Assembly: GCF_002885955.2 (NCBI RefSeq)
Contig: NZ_POQS01000004.1
Span: 434,943 to 498,942 of the forward strand
Origin: Achromobacter pulmonis
GTDB taxonomy: Bacteria; Pseudomonadota; Gammaproteobacteria; Burkholderiales; Burkholderiaceae_B
Reading direction: 5' to 3'
DNA: 64,000 bases
The notes beneath the pieces were generated by a model. The model did no database searches. It worked only from the letters and a program-made list of their open reading frames with translations, and was not told the DNA's origin. A program made the translations under genes and the position numbers. Shown here in pieces: positions 8,770 to 18,063 of this stretch (position 1 is its first letter; the number at the start of each line of letters is the position of its first letter).

Positions 8770-9783
8770 TCAGGGGCCGGCGCGGACGGTGCCGCGCTCG
8801 ACCAGGGTGCAGGGCACGACGATGTCGCGCGGCCGCAGTTCGGAATGCATCTGTTCGCGCAGCAGGCTCACGGTGGCCTCGACCATGGGTTCGACCTGCT
8901 GGCGCACCGTGGTCAGGCGATAGGCGCCCCAGGCGGCCTGCGGCACGTCGTCGAAGCCCACCACGGCCACGTCCTGCGGCACGCGCAGGCCCAGCTCCAG
9001 GCGCAGCACGTCCAGCGCCGCGATCGCCATATGGTCGTTGCCGGCGAACAGCGCATCCGGCGCATCGCGCTCGAACATCCGCCGCACCGCCTCCTGGGCC
9101 TGGTCGAAGTTGTAATGGCCCACCGCGCGGCTGTGCAGCGCGTGGCCCAGCTCGCCCAGCGCGTCGCGGTAGCCGCGTTCGCGCTCGATGCTGGTGGACG
9201 AATCCTCCAGGCCCGCCAGGTAGCCGAAGCGCCGGTAGCCGCGCTGCGCCAGCAACTGCGCCACCAGCCGGCCGCCCTCGTAATTGTCGGAAGTGACCGA
9301 GCTGCTGGCATGGCGCGCCAGCCCGCCCAGGATGGACACGCGGTTGAACTGCACCACCGGCACGCCCACTTCGGCGCAGCTGCGCGCCACGTTGGACGAC
9401 AGCATGGCCGAGGCCATGACGATGCCGTCCACCTGGTATTGCAGGATCTCGGCCAGCACGCCGTCGGCCGCCTCGTCCACCTCGGCGATGAACATCAGCA
9501 CGTGGTAGCCCTCTTTCTGCAGCTTCTGCGACAGCCGCTCTATCACCAGCGGATAGAACTGGTTTTCCAGATAGCTCATCACCAGCGCCACGATGCGGCT
9601 GCGGCGGGTGATCAGGCTGCGGGCCAGCGCGTTGGGCCGATAGCCCAGCTTCTGCGCCGCGGCCAGCACCTTGCGCCGGGTCTGCTCCGACACGCTGGCG
9701 CCGGGCGTGAAGGTGCGGCTGACGGCGGACTGCGAGACCTCCGCCAGATCCGCCACGTCCTGGGCGCGCGGCGTGGTCCTCAT
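8770..9783 (-). CDS. LacI-family transcriptional regulator
   Basis: A 337-residue repressor. The N-terminal helix-turn-helix and hinge are clear (VADLAEVSQSAVSRTF, then GYRPNALARSL), followed by a periplasmic-binding-protein-like effector domain (IVALVMSYLENQFYP, FAGNDHMA, VGFDDVPQA). The ATG at 9783 overlaps the stop of the upstream SDR gene (ATGA), so the two are translationally coupled. Lying inside the operon it probably controls, it most likely binds the perfect palindrome TTGCATACGTATGCAA at 11922-11937, which has the central CG typical of LacI-family operators. The effector is likely the pathway substrate or an intermediate. Confidence 0.93.
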   Translation of the reverse strand: MRTTPRAQDVADLAEVSQSAVSRTFTPGASVSEQTRRKVLAAAQKLGYRPNALARSLITRRSRIVALVMSYLENQFYPLVIERLSQKLQKEGYHVLMFIAEVDEAADGVLAEILQYQVDGIVMASAMLSSNVARSCAEVGVPVVQFNRVSILGGLARHASSSVTSDNYEGGRLVAQLLAQRGYRRFGYLAGLEDSSTSIERERGYRDALGELGHALHSRAVGHYNFDQAQEAVRRMFERDAPDALFAGNDHMAIAALDVLRLELGLRVPQDVAVVGFDDVPQAAWGAYRLTTVRQQVEPMVEATVSLLREQMHSELRPRDIVVPCTLVERGTVRAGP

Positions 9784-10547
9784 GCGGCGGTCCATCCCGC
9801 GTCCAGCATCAGCGCGCTGCCGGTCACCAGGCTGGACGCGTCGCTGGCCAGGAACACGATGGCGCCCATGATCTCCTCGACCTGCCCGACCCGGCCCAGC
9901 GCATTGCGCGCACAGACCCAGGCGCGGAATTCCGGGTCGGCCAGCATGCCGGCCGTCATGGGCGTTTCGATGAAGGTGGGGCACACCGTATTGACGCGGA
10001 TGCCGGCCGCGCCCAGCTCCCAGGCCAGCGCCTTGGTCATGCCTTCGAGCGCATGCTTGCTGGCGCAGTACAGGGTGCGGCGCAGGCCGCCCACGTGGCC
10101 CATCTGCGACGACACGTTGATGATGGACCCGCCCTGCCCGGCCTGCAGCAGCCGGCGCGCGACCGCGCGGCAGACGTAGAAGGCCGCCTTCACGTTCAGG
10201 TCCATCACCGCGTCGATGTCCTCGTCGGACTGCTCCACCAGCGGCTTGGGGCGGTTCATCCCGGCGTTGTTCACCAGAATGTCGAAGGGCGCGCCTTGCG
10301 CCAGCGCGGCGTCGACCGCGGCCGAGTCCGTCACGTCCAGCACCAGCGCCGCGCACTGCACGCCCTCGGCCCGCAAGGCCTCGCAGGCCTGTTCCAGTTC
10401 GGGCGCGCGGCGCGCGGCCAGCGTCACGTGCGCGCCGGCGCGGCCCAGCGCCGTCGCCGCTGCCAGCCCGATGCCGCCGGAGCCGCCGGTCACCAGCGCG
10501 CGGCGCCCGTCCAGCCGAAAATCCGGTCCCTTGGGCAGCGCGATCAT
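9780..10547 (-). CDS. SDR family oxidoreductase
   Basis: A 255-residue short-chain dehydrogenase with TGGSGGIG at the coenzyme site, NNAGMNRP, the catalytic Ser in VSSQMG and YCASK. The ending AGWTAA is typical of 3-oxoacyl-ACP reductase-like and sugar alcohol dehydrogenases. Both ends overlap neighbours: its ATG overlaps the stop of the HisD-like gene (10544-10547) and its stop overlaps the LacI start. It probably oxidises a secondary alcohol in the pathway shared with the HisD-like dehydrogenase and the aldolase. The substrate is unknown. Confidence 0.92.
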   Translation of the reverse strand: MIALPKGPDFRLDGRRALVTGGSGGIGLAAATALGRAGAHVTLAARRAPELEQACEALRAEGVQCAALVLDVTDSAAVDAALAQGAPFDILVNNAGMNRPKPLVEQSDEDIDAVMDLNVKAAFYVCRAVARRLLQAGQGGSIINVSSQMGHVGGLRRTLYCASKHALEGMTKALAWELGAAGIRVNTVCPTFIETPMTAGMLADPEFRAWVCARNALGRVGQVEEIMGAIVFLASDASSLVTGSALMLDAGWTAA

Positions 10548-11863
10548 GACCGGGCCTCCACCGGCTGGTACCAGGGCAGTTCGGGCCGGCCGCCGTAGCG
10601 GCGCACGCGGATATTGGCCTGCTCGCCGTGGCCGGCGAAGTTCTCCATGTGGCACAGGCGCGAGCAATATTCGCCCATGGTCGCGCTGGCGGCGTCGGTC
10701 AGCACGCGCTGGTAGGTGCAGGTCTTGAGGAACTTGCCCACCCACAGCCCGCCCGTGTAGCGCGCATTGCGGTTGGTCGGCAGCGTGTGGTTGGTGCCGA
10801 TCACCTTGTCGCCGAAGCTGACGTTGGTGCGCGGCCCCAGGAACAGCGCGCCGTAGTTCGTCATGTTGTTCAGAAAGTAGTCGGGATCGCGGGTCATGAC
10901 CTGCACGTGCTCGAACGCCAGTTCGTCGGCCACCTGCAGCATTTCCTCCAGGCTGTCGCAGACGATGACCTCGCCGCAGTCGGCCCAGGCCTGGGCCGCT
11001 ATGGCGGCGGTCGGCAGGATGGCGAGCTGGCGCTCGACCTCGGCCAGCGTGTCGCGCGCCAGCTGTTCGCTATTGGTCAGCAGCACCGCGGGCGAGGTCG
11101 GGCCGTGCTCGGCCTGGCCCAGCAGATCGACGGCGCACAGTTCGCCGTCCACGCTGTTGTCGGCGATCACCAGGGTTTCCGTGGGACCGGCGAACAGGTC
11201 GATGCCGACCCGGCCGTACAGTTGCCGCTTGGCTTCGGCCACGTACATATTGCCCGGGCCCACCAGCATGTCCACGGGCGCCACGCTGGGCGTGCCCACG
11301 GCCATCGCCACCACCGCCTGCACGCCGCCCAGCACCAGGATCTCGTCGGCGCCGGCCATGTCCATCGCGGTCACGATGGCCGGATGCGGCTTGCCTTGAT
11401 AAGGCGGCGCCGTCGACACGATGCGCTTGACGCCCGCCACCTTGGCCGTCAGCACGCTCATGTGCGCCGAGGCCAGCAGCGGATACTTGCCGCCCGGGAT
11501 GTAGCAGCCCACCGCGTTCATGGGCACGTGGCGGTGGCCCAGCACCACGCCGGGATAGGTTTCCACCTCGACCTCGCGCATGGAATCGCGCTGGATCTGC
11601 GCGAAATTGCGCACCTGGCTCTGCGCGAACGCGATGTCCTCGATCTCGCGCGCCGACAGCTGCTTGCGGGCGGCTTCGATCTCCGCGCGCGACAGCCGGA
11701 AGTCCTGCGGGTCCCAGTTGTCGAACTTGCGGCTGTAGTCGCGCACCGCCGCGTCGCCGCGCGTCTCGATGTCGCGGATGATGTCTTCGACGGTGGCGCG
11801 CACCTTGGCGTCGTGGTCGGTTTTAACGGCGGCCGTGCGGCCGCGCTTCAGATACCGGATCAT
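10544..11863 (-). CDS. Histidinol dehydrogenase-like NAD-dependent dehydrogenase (catabolic paralog, HpsN-like)
   Basis: The 439-residue product has the whole histidinol dehydrogenase fold: [41 protein letters not shown], the GQAEHGP metal/substrate segment and an FEHVQVM Glu-His pair. It is not in a histidine operon. It leads a catabolic operon with an SDR, a Bug binding protein and an aldolase, so it is more likely a two-step alcohol-to-carboxylate oxidant such as sulfopropanediol dehydrogenase (HpsN) or a polyol-oxidising relative. The ATG at 11863 has an AGGA site 10 bp upstream and begins MIRYLKRG; an earlier in-frame ATG at 11917 would start just below the operator. HpsN identity is inference from context and overall resemblance. 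Confidence 0.82.
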   Translation of the reverse strand: MIRYLKRGRTAAVKTDHDAKVRATVEDIIRDIETRGDAAVRDYSRKFDNWDPQDFRLSRAEIEAARKQLSAREIEDIAFAQSQVRNFAQIQRDSMREVEVETYPGVVLGHRHVPMNAVGCYIPGGKYPLLASAHMSVLTAKVAGVKRIVSTAPPYQGKPHPAIVTAMDMAGADEILVLGGVQAVVAMAVGTPSVAPVDMLVGPGNMYVAEAKRQLYGRVGIDLFAGPTETLVIADNSVDGELCAVDLLGQAEHGPTSPAVLLTNSEQLARDTLAEVERQLAILPTAAIAAQAWADCGEVIVCDSLEEMLQVADELAFEHVQVMTRDPDYFLNNMTNYGALFLGPRTNVSFGDKVIGTNHTLPTNRNARYTGGLWVGKFLKTCTYQRVLTDAASATMGEYCSRLCHMENFAGHGEQANIRVRRYGGRPELPWYQPVEARS

Positions 11864-11921
11864 GGTTTTTCCTGCCCTGCAAACGTAGGTGAGTCGATGA
11901 AGTGCAGCCACTTTCAAGCGC

Positions 11922-11937
11922 TTGCATACGTATGCAA
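11922..11937. promoter_or_regulatory. LacI-type operator in front of the HisD-like operon
   Basis: TTGCATACGTATGCAA is a perfect 16-bp palindrome with a central CG, as in LacI/GalR operators, 59 bp before the HisD-like start. A second, imperfect copy (TGCAAACGTAGGTG) lies at about 11879-11892. The likely ligand is the LacI-family protein encoded at 8770-9783 in the same operon, giving autoregulation. Confidence 0.75.
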
Positions 11938-12008
11938 ATCAGGGAAAACCCGTGGAATCCGGACTGGAAGGTGCCGGCCGTCGATCCGGGACCGGCCCTC
12001 GCCGACGC

Positions 12009-13091
12009 TCACTTCGGCCGCGGCTGCTCGATCCCCCGGTCCAGCCCGGCCATCTCGCCGCGCCGCAGCCGCGGCAGCACATTGAGCACGGCCCGCGCCA
12101 CGTTGCGCACCTCCTGCTGCACGGCCGTGTCGCGGTCCAGCTCGTCGTGGCTGGTGGCATAGGGGCGGTAATAGCCGATGTAGCGGTCCAGCCGCGAGGC
12201 CGCGCCGGCGTCGATCAGGCCCATCCAGTCCAGCCAGTCGCTCAGCGCGCGCCGCTGCGCCTCGATGCCGGCCACGTCGCCATGCACCACCAGCCCATAG
12301 GCGCGGCCGGCCAGGTGCTTGGGATACGGCCAGCCGGCAAGCTCAACCTGCTTGGCCTTGAGCGGGTCCTTGCCGCCGGTCAGCGTCGGATCGGGGTTGC
12401 CGCCGTCGGCGCACACCAGCCGGTCGATCATCAGCTTCAGCGGGCAAGGCGATTGATACCAGTAGGTGGGCGCCACCAGGATCACGGCGTGGGCCGCGAC
12501 CCATTGTTCGTAGATGCCGGCCATGGCGTCGTTGACCTGCCCCAGCGCATGGTTCGGATAACAGCTGCAGGGCCAGTGGCACAAGGGCATGGCGGTCGAA
12601 ACACAGCCCTTGCACGGATGGATCTGGTACTGGTATTCGGAGGCCAGGCGGCTGAGGTCCAGCATGTCGGTCTGCACGCCGCCGGCGCGCAGCTCGTCCA
12701 GCACGATGCGCGCCAGCCGCCAGGTCTTGGAGACTTCGCCCGGACAGGTGCCGTCGTTGCGCGACGCGCCGGCGATCACCAGCACGCGCGAGGGCGTGCC
12801 CGGATCGCGCTGCACTTTTTCGGCGACGGCCAGCCGGTCGCGCGTCTGCTTCCACTCGGCCGCCAGCTCGTAATCGGGATCGGCGAACTCGGGGCCGGCC
12901 TTGACGGTCACGGGCGACTTGCGGCCCGCTTCGTAGGCCTGCCAGGCGATGGTCTCCAGCCGCTCCAGGGCGTCGTTTTCGGCCTGGAAAGCTGGATCGT
13001 AGAAGCGCTGCATGAAGCGTTCGCGGAACGCCTCGCGCGCCAGCGCGCCGGGATACTGTCCCTTGCGCACGGTGGGTTTGGGATGGTTCAT
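12009..13091 (-). CDS. Flavodoxin-fold NAD(P)H-dependent reductase with Cys cluster
   Basis: A 360-residue protein with a flavodoxin/NADPH-dependent FMN reductase core at about 100-270: VLVIAGASRNDGTC forms the phosphate-binding loop, followed by APTYWYQSPCP. The roughly 95-residue N-terminal extension (FMQRFYDPAF, IAWQAYEAGRKSP) and the tail are unusual for the family. Near the centre is a tight Cys group, HPCKGC followed by LCHWPCSC, five cysteines that could hold a metal or take part in redox. It is the last gene of a four-gene operon and its ATG overlaps the preceding stop (13088-13091). Function is unknown beyond a probable FMN-dependent reduction. Confidence 0.8.
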   Translation of the reverse strand: MNHPKPTVRKGQYPGALAREAFRERFMQRFYDPAFQAENDALERLETIAWQAYEAGRKSPVTVKAGPEFADPDYELAAEWKQTRDRLAVAEKVQRDPGTPSRVLVIAGASRNDGTCPGEVSKTWRLARIVLDELRAGGVQTDMLDLSRLASEYQYQIHPCKGCVSTAMPLCHWPCSCYPNHALGQVNDAMAGIYEQWVAAHAVILVAPTYWYQSPCPLKLMIDRLVCADGGNPDPTLTGGKDPLKAKQVELAGWPYPKHLAGRAYGLVVHGDVAGIEAQRRALSDWLDWMGLIDAGAASRLDRYIGYYRPYATSHDELDRDTAVQQEVRNVARAVLNVLPRLRRGEMAGLDRGIEQPRPK

Positions 13092-13558
13092 TGCCGCCTC
13101 CGGCTGCGTGCGCGCTGGCGGTGTTGCTTCCTGGCGCGCGCCGTGCAGGCCGCCGCCAGCGCCAGCAGCTTGTCCTCGTCCAGGCTCTCGGCGTCGACCA
13201 GGCCTTCGTCGGCGCCCTTGAGCGCGATCAGCAGTTCATCGAGCTTCAGGTGCAGCGCCTCGCTGTCCTTGTTCTGGCTTTGCTGAATCAGGAACACCAT
13301 GAGAAAGGTCACGATGGTGGTGCCGGTATTGATCACCAGTTGCCAGGTTTCGGAGTAACCGAACACCGGGCCGGTCAGCGCCCATGCGAGCACCGCCATC
13401 AGCGCCAGGCCGAACGTCACCGGCGTTGCGGTCCATCGCTTCACGCGCGTGGCGAAACGGTCGAAAGCCCTGAACAGCGCGCCGCCGCGCTCGGCCTGTT
13501 CCTTGGACGGCGATCGCTTCGGGCGCGGACGCCGCGCCGGTATGCTGGTGCTCGGCAT
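13088..13558 (-). CDS. Low-affinity iron permease-like small membrane protein
   Basis: The 156-residue product has a basic N-terminus, two hydrophobic segments (VTFGLALMAVLAWALTGPVFG and LVINTGTTIVTFLMVFLIQ) and the conserved tail QQSQNKDSEALHLKLDEL. This is the signature of the low-affinity iron permease-like family (Iron_permease, PF04120). Its role in iron transport in bacteria is largely by annotation. A GGAAG site precedes ATG 13558; an alternative ATG at 13588 overlaps the hydrolase stop (ATGA) and would add ten residues. It lies in the DUF3182 operon. Confidence 0.8.
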   Translation of the reverse strand: MPSTSIPARRPRPKRSPSKEQAERGGALFRAFDRFATRVKRWTATPVTFGLALMAVLAWALTGPVFGYSETWQLVINTGTTIVTFLMVFLIQQSQNKDSEALHLKLDELLIALKGADEGLVDAESLDEDKLLALAAACTARARKQHRQRARSRRRQ

Positions 13559-13584
13559 GACTTCTTCCTGTCCTGCGCGCGCGC

Positions 13585-14343
13585 TCATAACCCTGCCCGC
13601 CCGACTCCCATGCGCGCGCCCATGACCATTTCGGTCACCCAGTTCACAAGGATCGAGGTGTAGGCGCGCTGCGCCGGCTTCTCGGTCAGGGCGTGGTCGG
13701 CGCCGTCGATGATGCGGTGCGTCAGGGAATGCGAGCGTCGAAACGCCCCCCGGTAGCTCATGATGGTGGAATGCGGGATGTAGATATCGTGCTCGGCCTC
13801 CACCAGCAGCACGTCGCCGGCGAAGTCGGTGCACGCCTGCAGCGCGCGGTTCTCCTCGGGCGGCACATAGGCGCTGCGGTAGGCGCGCAGCGTGTCGCGG
13901 TTGAGCTGGTTCTTGGGCACCAGCCACTCGTCGTCGCGATACAGCGCCGGCACGTGCAGCGCCAGCCAGCGCACCGGCCGCAGCGTGCACAGCAAGGCCG
14001 CCAGATAGCCGCCGTAGCTGCTGCCCACCACCGCGACCGAGCCGGAATCCAGGGAGGGATGGGCGGCCAGCCTGTCATAGGCCGCCACCACGTCGCGCAG
14101 ATTGTCTTCGCGCGTCACCTCGCGCTGCCGTTGCAGGGTGGCGGCATGGCCGCGCAGGTCGAACGTCAGGCAGACGCAGCCCAGCGCGGCAATGCCCTTG
14201 GCGCGCGACAGGTCGAACTCCTGACTGCCGCCCCAACCGTGGATGAAAAGTACGCCAGGCACTTTGTCCTCCGGGGTAAGAAAGGTCGCGTCCAGCGAGA
14301 CGTCGTCCACTTCCAGCGCAAACGGTTTGCTATGCGCCGCCAT
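13585..14343 (-). CDS. Alpha/beta hydrolase (dienelactone hydrolase-like)
   Basis: A 252-residue cytoplasmic serine hydrolase. Visible features are the oxyanion-hole motif HGWGGS, the nucleophile elbow GSSYGG, an acid in EAEHD and the C-terminal catalytic His in DGADHALT. The start ATG 14343 lies inside the end of the DUF3182 gene, a 14-bp overlap. The gene overlaps or is tightly coupled to the iron-permease-like gene downstream. The ester or thioester substrate is unknown; co-translation with DUF3182 suggests a shared pathway. Confidence 0.87.
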   Translation of the reverse strand: MAAHSKPFALEVDDVSLDATFLTPEDKVPGVLFIHGWGGSQEFDLSRAKGIAALGCVCLTFDLRGHAATLQRQREVTREDNLRDVVAAYDRLAAHPSLDSGSVAVVGSSYGGYLAALLCTLRPVRWLALHVPALYRDDEWLVPKNQLNRDTLRAYRSAYVPPEENRALQACTDFAGDVLLVEAEHDIYIPHSTIMSYRGAFRRSHSLTHRIIDGADHALTEKPAQRAYTSILVNWVTEMVMGARMGVGRAGL

Positions 14344-15460
14344 CGTCCGCCTCCACGATTCCTCCCGATTTGCTGATCGGGCCGACCGCCCGGTCGTGCC
14401 CGTGGAACACCAGCCGCTGGGCGATCGGCACCGGCTCGTCGGCGCCGTAGCGCTCGCGCGTCTCGGCGCGCACCTCGCACAGCGCGGGCGACAGTGCGAA
14501 CGCCTGCATGGCGGCAAGCTCGGCGATGCTGGCGCCGCCGGCGCGCCACGACTGTTCCAGCACGCCGGCGCGCGCGCCCCCGTCGGCCCCGCGCCCGAAC
14601 GCCACGTCGTAATTGCGACGCGAGGCGATCAGGTCCGGATATGCCGTGGAAATCGCCGTGTCGTAATGGCAGGCCATGTCGATGGCATGGCGCTCTTTCG
14701 CGCCCAGGCGCAGCGCGCGCAAGGCGTCGAAGCCGCCGCGCACCACGCGCAGCTCGGAGCCGCCATACACCTGGCTGCCGTCGTTGGACGGGGTCAGCGA
14801 CTGGGTGCCGACATAGGAGATCTCCAGCTTGCCCACCTTCGACCAGCCCACGCTGTAGGTCTCGACGTCTTCCAGGTCTTCCTCCAGCACCAGGCCCAGG
14901 CGCGCCATCGCCGCCGGCGACTGCGCGGCCAGCGCGGCGCGCAGCGCGTCCAGGTCGCGCACCACCTGCTGCCCGCGCCCGCCGGTTCCGTCCGCCGGCT
15001 TCAGCCGCAGCGGACCGCGGGCCAGCAGCAGCCGGCCCGCGACCAGCGCGTCTTCGCGGCAGAAAGCCGTATAGCCCGACAGCACCACCGCGCGCAGCGC
15101 GGCCGGCAGCGACGCGACCCAGCCCGCCGGCGCGCGGGCCTGCGGCCCGGCGAGCTGGTGGCTGATGGATTTCGTCGCCACGAAGGCATGCGGCACCACG
15201 CCGCCGTACAAGTCCGCCGCCCTGCTGATGCCGAGCACGGCGGCGCGCGCCATGCCGGTGATGGTGCGATCCGGCACGTAATACGGCGCGGGGCTGCCGC
15301 GATGGCGGCTGGGCCGGTAATCCGGCACATACGTCCGGCCCAGCAGCGCGGCCAGGCGCAGGGCCAGCGCTTCCTGGGAGGCCGCTTCGTGCTCGGACGC
15401 CTGCAGGCGCCGCGGATAGGCCGCCACGATGCCGTCGGAGTGATTTGGTCTGGATGTCAT
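14330..15460 (-). CDS. DUF3182 family protein (ATP-grasp-like)
   Basis: A 376-residue protein recognisable as DUF3182, a family without an established function. The segment RLKPADGTGGRGQQ looks like the Lys and glycine-rich loop of ATP-grasp enzymes. It is followed by LVLEEDLEDVETY, where ATP-grasp proteins keep acidic nucleotide contacts, so an ATP-dependent carboxylate ligase activity is possible. The early segment PAPYYVPDRT and the ISKSGG stretch near the end are further landmarks. It is the first gene of a four-gene overlapping operon and is divergent from the mechanosensitive channel gene. The enzymatic reading is inference only. Confidence 0.8.
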   Translation of the reverse strand: MTSRPNHSDGIVAAYPRRLQASEHEAASQEALALRLAALLGRTYVPDYRPSRHRGSPAPYYVPDRTITGMARAAVLGISRAADLYGGVVPHAFVATKSISHQLAGPQARAPAGWVASLPAALRAVVLSGYTAFCREDALVAGRLLLARGPLRLKPADGTGGRGQQVVRDLDALRAALAAQSPAAMARLGLVLEEDLEDVETYSVGWSKVGKLEISYVGTQSLTPSNDGSQVYGGSELRVVRGGFDALRALRLGAKERHAIDMACHYDTAISTAYPDLIASRRNYDVAFGRGADGGARAGVLEQSWRAGGASIAELAAMQAFALSPALCEVRAETRERYGADEPVPIAQRLVFHGHDRAVGPISKSGGIVEADDGGA

Positions 15461-15590
15461 AGCCGCCGAAAGCAGCAAGCGGCGTTCCCGGCTCGCGCGC
15501 CATGGGGCTTTATCATTCAGGCAGAAGAGGCGACGCCGCCCGCGCGGCCCGCTTTCCATGTCACGCCTTGCTCGCAGAGGAGATTTACCA

Positions 15591-18044
15591 GTGGTTCGAT
15601 CCGCGACGACAGCACCCATCGCCCCCCTGCCCCGCAAACCAGCCGCCCATCCCTGGCGGCGCCTGACGCACTGGCTGCTGGCGGCGATGCTGTGCTGGCT
15701 GTCGCTGGCCTGGCAATCCGCGGCCCAGGCCGCCAGCCCGCTGCTGCCGCAGCAACCGGCCGCCGCCTCCACCGAACTGACCCCGGCCGCCCTGGCCGAC
15801 CTGCTGGAAAACGCCGAGGCACGCAAAGCCCTGGTGGACCAGTTGCGCGCGCAGGCGTCCGGCGCCAAGCCCGCCGCGCCCGCCGCCGCCGAGGCGCCGG
15901 CGGAGCCCGGCCTGCGGGAACGCATGGCCGACGGGGTGCAGCGCTTCCTGACCGGCCTGGCCGCCGATATGGGACAGGGCGTGGACGACATGCGCAGCCT
16001 GGCCTCGGGGCGCAGCCTGCGCATGGACGGCGACGCGGCCAGCAGCGCGCTGCTGCCGCTGGCGCTGGCCGCCGCGGCCACGATCATCGCCTTTCTGCTG
16101 CTGCGCGCGATCGCCATGCTCGTCTACACGCGCATCGACCGCTGGGTGGCCGAACACGGCTGCGAGGCCGAGGCCTCGCGCAAGCCGGGCGCGCCGCTGA
16201 CCATGCGCGTGCTGTCGCGGCGCGCCGGCGCCATCGTGGGCGCGGTGGCCATAGACGCGGCGGTGGTGCTGCTGGCGGCGATGGCCGGCGCGGCCGCCGC
16301 CCTGTGGAGCACGCCCGGCCGCGGCACGCTGGACCCGCTGGCGACCGTGTTCCTGCAGGCCTTCGTCTACGTGGAGATCGTCAAGGTGCTGGTGCGCACG
16401 GTGTTCGCGGTGCGCCATCCGCACCTGCGCCTGCTGCCCATGACCGACGAGCTGGCCCGGTACTGGGCCGCGTGGCTGCAGCGCATCGTCACGGCGGCCG
16501 GCTACGGCACGCTGCTGATCGACCCGGTGATGTCGGCCGCGCTGTCGCCCGCGCTGGGCCGGCTGGCCAGCATGGTCATCATGCTGGCCGTGTACGTCTA
16601 CGCGGTGCGCGTGATCTGGCAGAACCGCCAGCCGGTGCGCGAACGCCTGGAACGCCGCGCCGCCAACGCCGCCACCTTCATGGGCTCGCGCCTGCGCATT
16701 TTGGCGCGCGTGTGGCACGTGCTGGGCATCGGCTACTTCACCATCCTGCTGGTGGTCAGCCAGATCGACCCGATCAACGCCCTGCCCTTCATGGCGCACG
16801 CCACCGCCCAGACCCTGCTGGTCATCGGCGTGGGCAGCCTGCTGATCCTGCTGCTGAACACCATGCTGGCCAAGCCCATCCGGCTGGCCGACGACCTGCG
16901 CCGGCGCCTGCCGCTGCTGGAGGCGCGGGTCAACGCCTACGTGCCGGCGGCCCTGAAACTGCTGGGCTGGATCATCCGCATCGTGATCCTGCTGCTGATC
17001 CTGGACGCGTGGCACGCATTCGACCTGTCGCGCTGGCTGGCCTCGGACGCCGGCGCCGCCGCCATCAAGGTGGTGCTCAACATCGTCATCGTGCTGCTGA
17101 TCGCGGCGCTGGCCTGGACCGTGATCGCCAGCATCATCGAGCACCGCCTCAGCCAGCGCGAGGGGCGCGGCATGCCCAGCGCGCGCGAGCGCACGCTGCT
17201 GGCGCTGTTTCGCAACGCCGCGCTGATCGTGATCGTGGCCATGACGCTGATGGTGCTGCTGTCGCAGATCGGCATCGACGTGGGGCCGCTGATCGCCGGC
17301 GCCGGCGTGGTGGGCCTGGCCATCGGCTTCGGCGCGCAGAAGCTGGTGCAGGACATCATCACCGGGGTTTTCATCCAGCTTGAAAACGGCATGAACGAGA
17401 ACGACGTGGTGCAGGTGGCCGGCGTGTTCGGCACGGTCGAGAAAATGACCATACGCTCGGTCGGCATCCGCACGCTGGACGGCGGCTACCACCTGGTGCC
17501 GTTCTCCTCGGTGGACGTGGTGGCCAACCACATGCGTGACTTCTCCTACCACCTGGGCGAATACACCATCGCCCACCGCGAAAGCGTGGACGACGCCATC
17601 GAGCATCTGCGCGCGGCCTTCGCCGAACTGATGACCGACACCGTGCTGGGGCCGGAAATCCTGGAGGAAATGACCGTGGCCGGCGTCACCGCCGTGAACG
17701 AAAAGGGCGTGACCATCCGCATCCTGATCAAGACCACCCCGGGCATGCAATGGGCGGTGCAGCGCGGCTACAACCGGCTGCTGAAAAAGCATTTCGACGC
17801 CGCCGGCATCGAGCTGCCCTACCCGCACACCGTGGTGTACTTCGGCCAGGACAAGCGCGGCTACGCGCCCCCGGCCAACGTGTTCATGCAGACCGAACGT
17901 CCCGACGAGGGCGACAACGCCCGCGCCGCCGGCCACACGCGCCGCCGCCTGGAACCGGAAACCCCGGGCGGGGACGCGGCCGAGGTGCTGGGCAACGAAC
18001 TGGAGGCCCGCGCCGAACCCGAGGACGACACGCCGCGCGCCTAG
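15591..18044 (+). CDS. MscS-family mechanosensitive channel (YbiO-like, large)
   Basis: The 817-residue protein has a signal peptide, a periplasmic Ala/Pro-rich region, multiple membrane helices and a C-terminal MscS core. The pore region is VVGLAIGFGAQKLVQDIITG, followed by the beta domain (VAGVFGTVEKMTIRSVGIRT) and RDFSY. Size and layout fit the YbiO/YnaI-like large MscS channels that release solutes on hypo-osmotic shock. GTG at 15591 was chosen because GAGGAG lies 8 bp upstream; the in-frame ATG at 15558 has no such site and would put a charged extension before the signal peptide. The tail after about residue 760 is acidic and probably disordered. Confidence 0.9.
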   Translation: MVRSATTAPIAPLPRKPAAHPWRRLTHWLLAAMLCWLSLAWQSAAQAASPLLPQQPAAASTELTPAALADLLENAEARKALVDQLRAQASGAKPAAPAAAEAPAEPGLRERMADGVQRFLTGLAADMGQGVDDMRSLASGRSLRMDGDAASSALLPLALAAAATIIAFLLLRAIAMLVYTRIDRWVAEHGCEAEASRKPGAPLTMRVLSRRAGAIVGAVAIDAAVVLLAAMAGAAAALWSTPGRGTLDPLATVFLQAFVYVEIVKVLVRTVFAVRHPHLRLLPMTDELARYWAAWLQRIVTAAGYGTLLIDPVMSAALSPALGRLASMVIMLAVYVYAVRVIWQNRQPVRERLERRAANAATFMGSRLRILARVWHVLGIGYFTILLVVSQIDPINALPFMAHATAQTLLVIGVGSLLILLLNTMLAKPIRLADDLRRRLPLLEARVNAYVPAALKLLGWIIRIVILLLILDAWHAFDLSRWLASDAGAAAIKVVLNIVIVLLIAALAWTVIASIIEHRLSQREGRGMPSARERTLLALFRNAALIVIVAMTLMVLLSQIGIDVGPLIAGAGVVGLAIGFGAQKLVQDIITGVFIQLENGMNENDVVQVAGVFGTVEKMTIRSVGIRTLDGGYHLVPFSSVDVVANHMRDFSYHLGEYTIAHRESVDDAIEHLRAAFAELMTDTVLGPEILEEMTVAGVTAVNEKGVTIRILIKTTPGMQWAVQRGYNRLLKKHFDAAGIELPYPHTVVYFGQDKRGYAPPANVFMQTERPDEGDNARAAGHTRRRLEPETPGGDAAEVLGNELEARAEPEDDTPRA

Positions 18045-18063
18045 CGGCGGCCGGGCGGGCCCG

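Noticed and set aside
10544-11863. Histidine biosynthetic hisD
   Set aside because: No other his genes are nearby and the operon has transport, regulatory and aldolase genes, so a catabolic paralog is more likely.
15558-15590. ATG 15558 as start of the mechanosensitive channel
   Set aside because: It lacks a ribosome-binding site, while GTG 15591 has GAGGAG at correct spacing.
14330-16117. Long minus-strand open frame through the start of the channel gene
   Set aside because: Only the part from 15460 downward is recognisable as DUF3182; the rest is the antisense of the channel gene.
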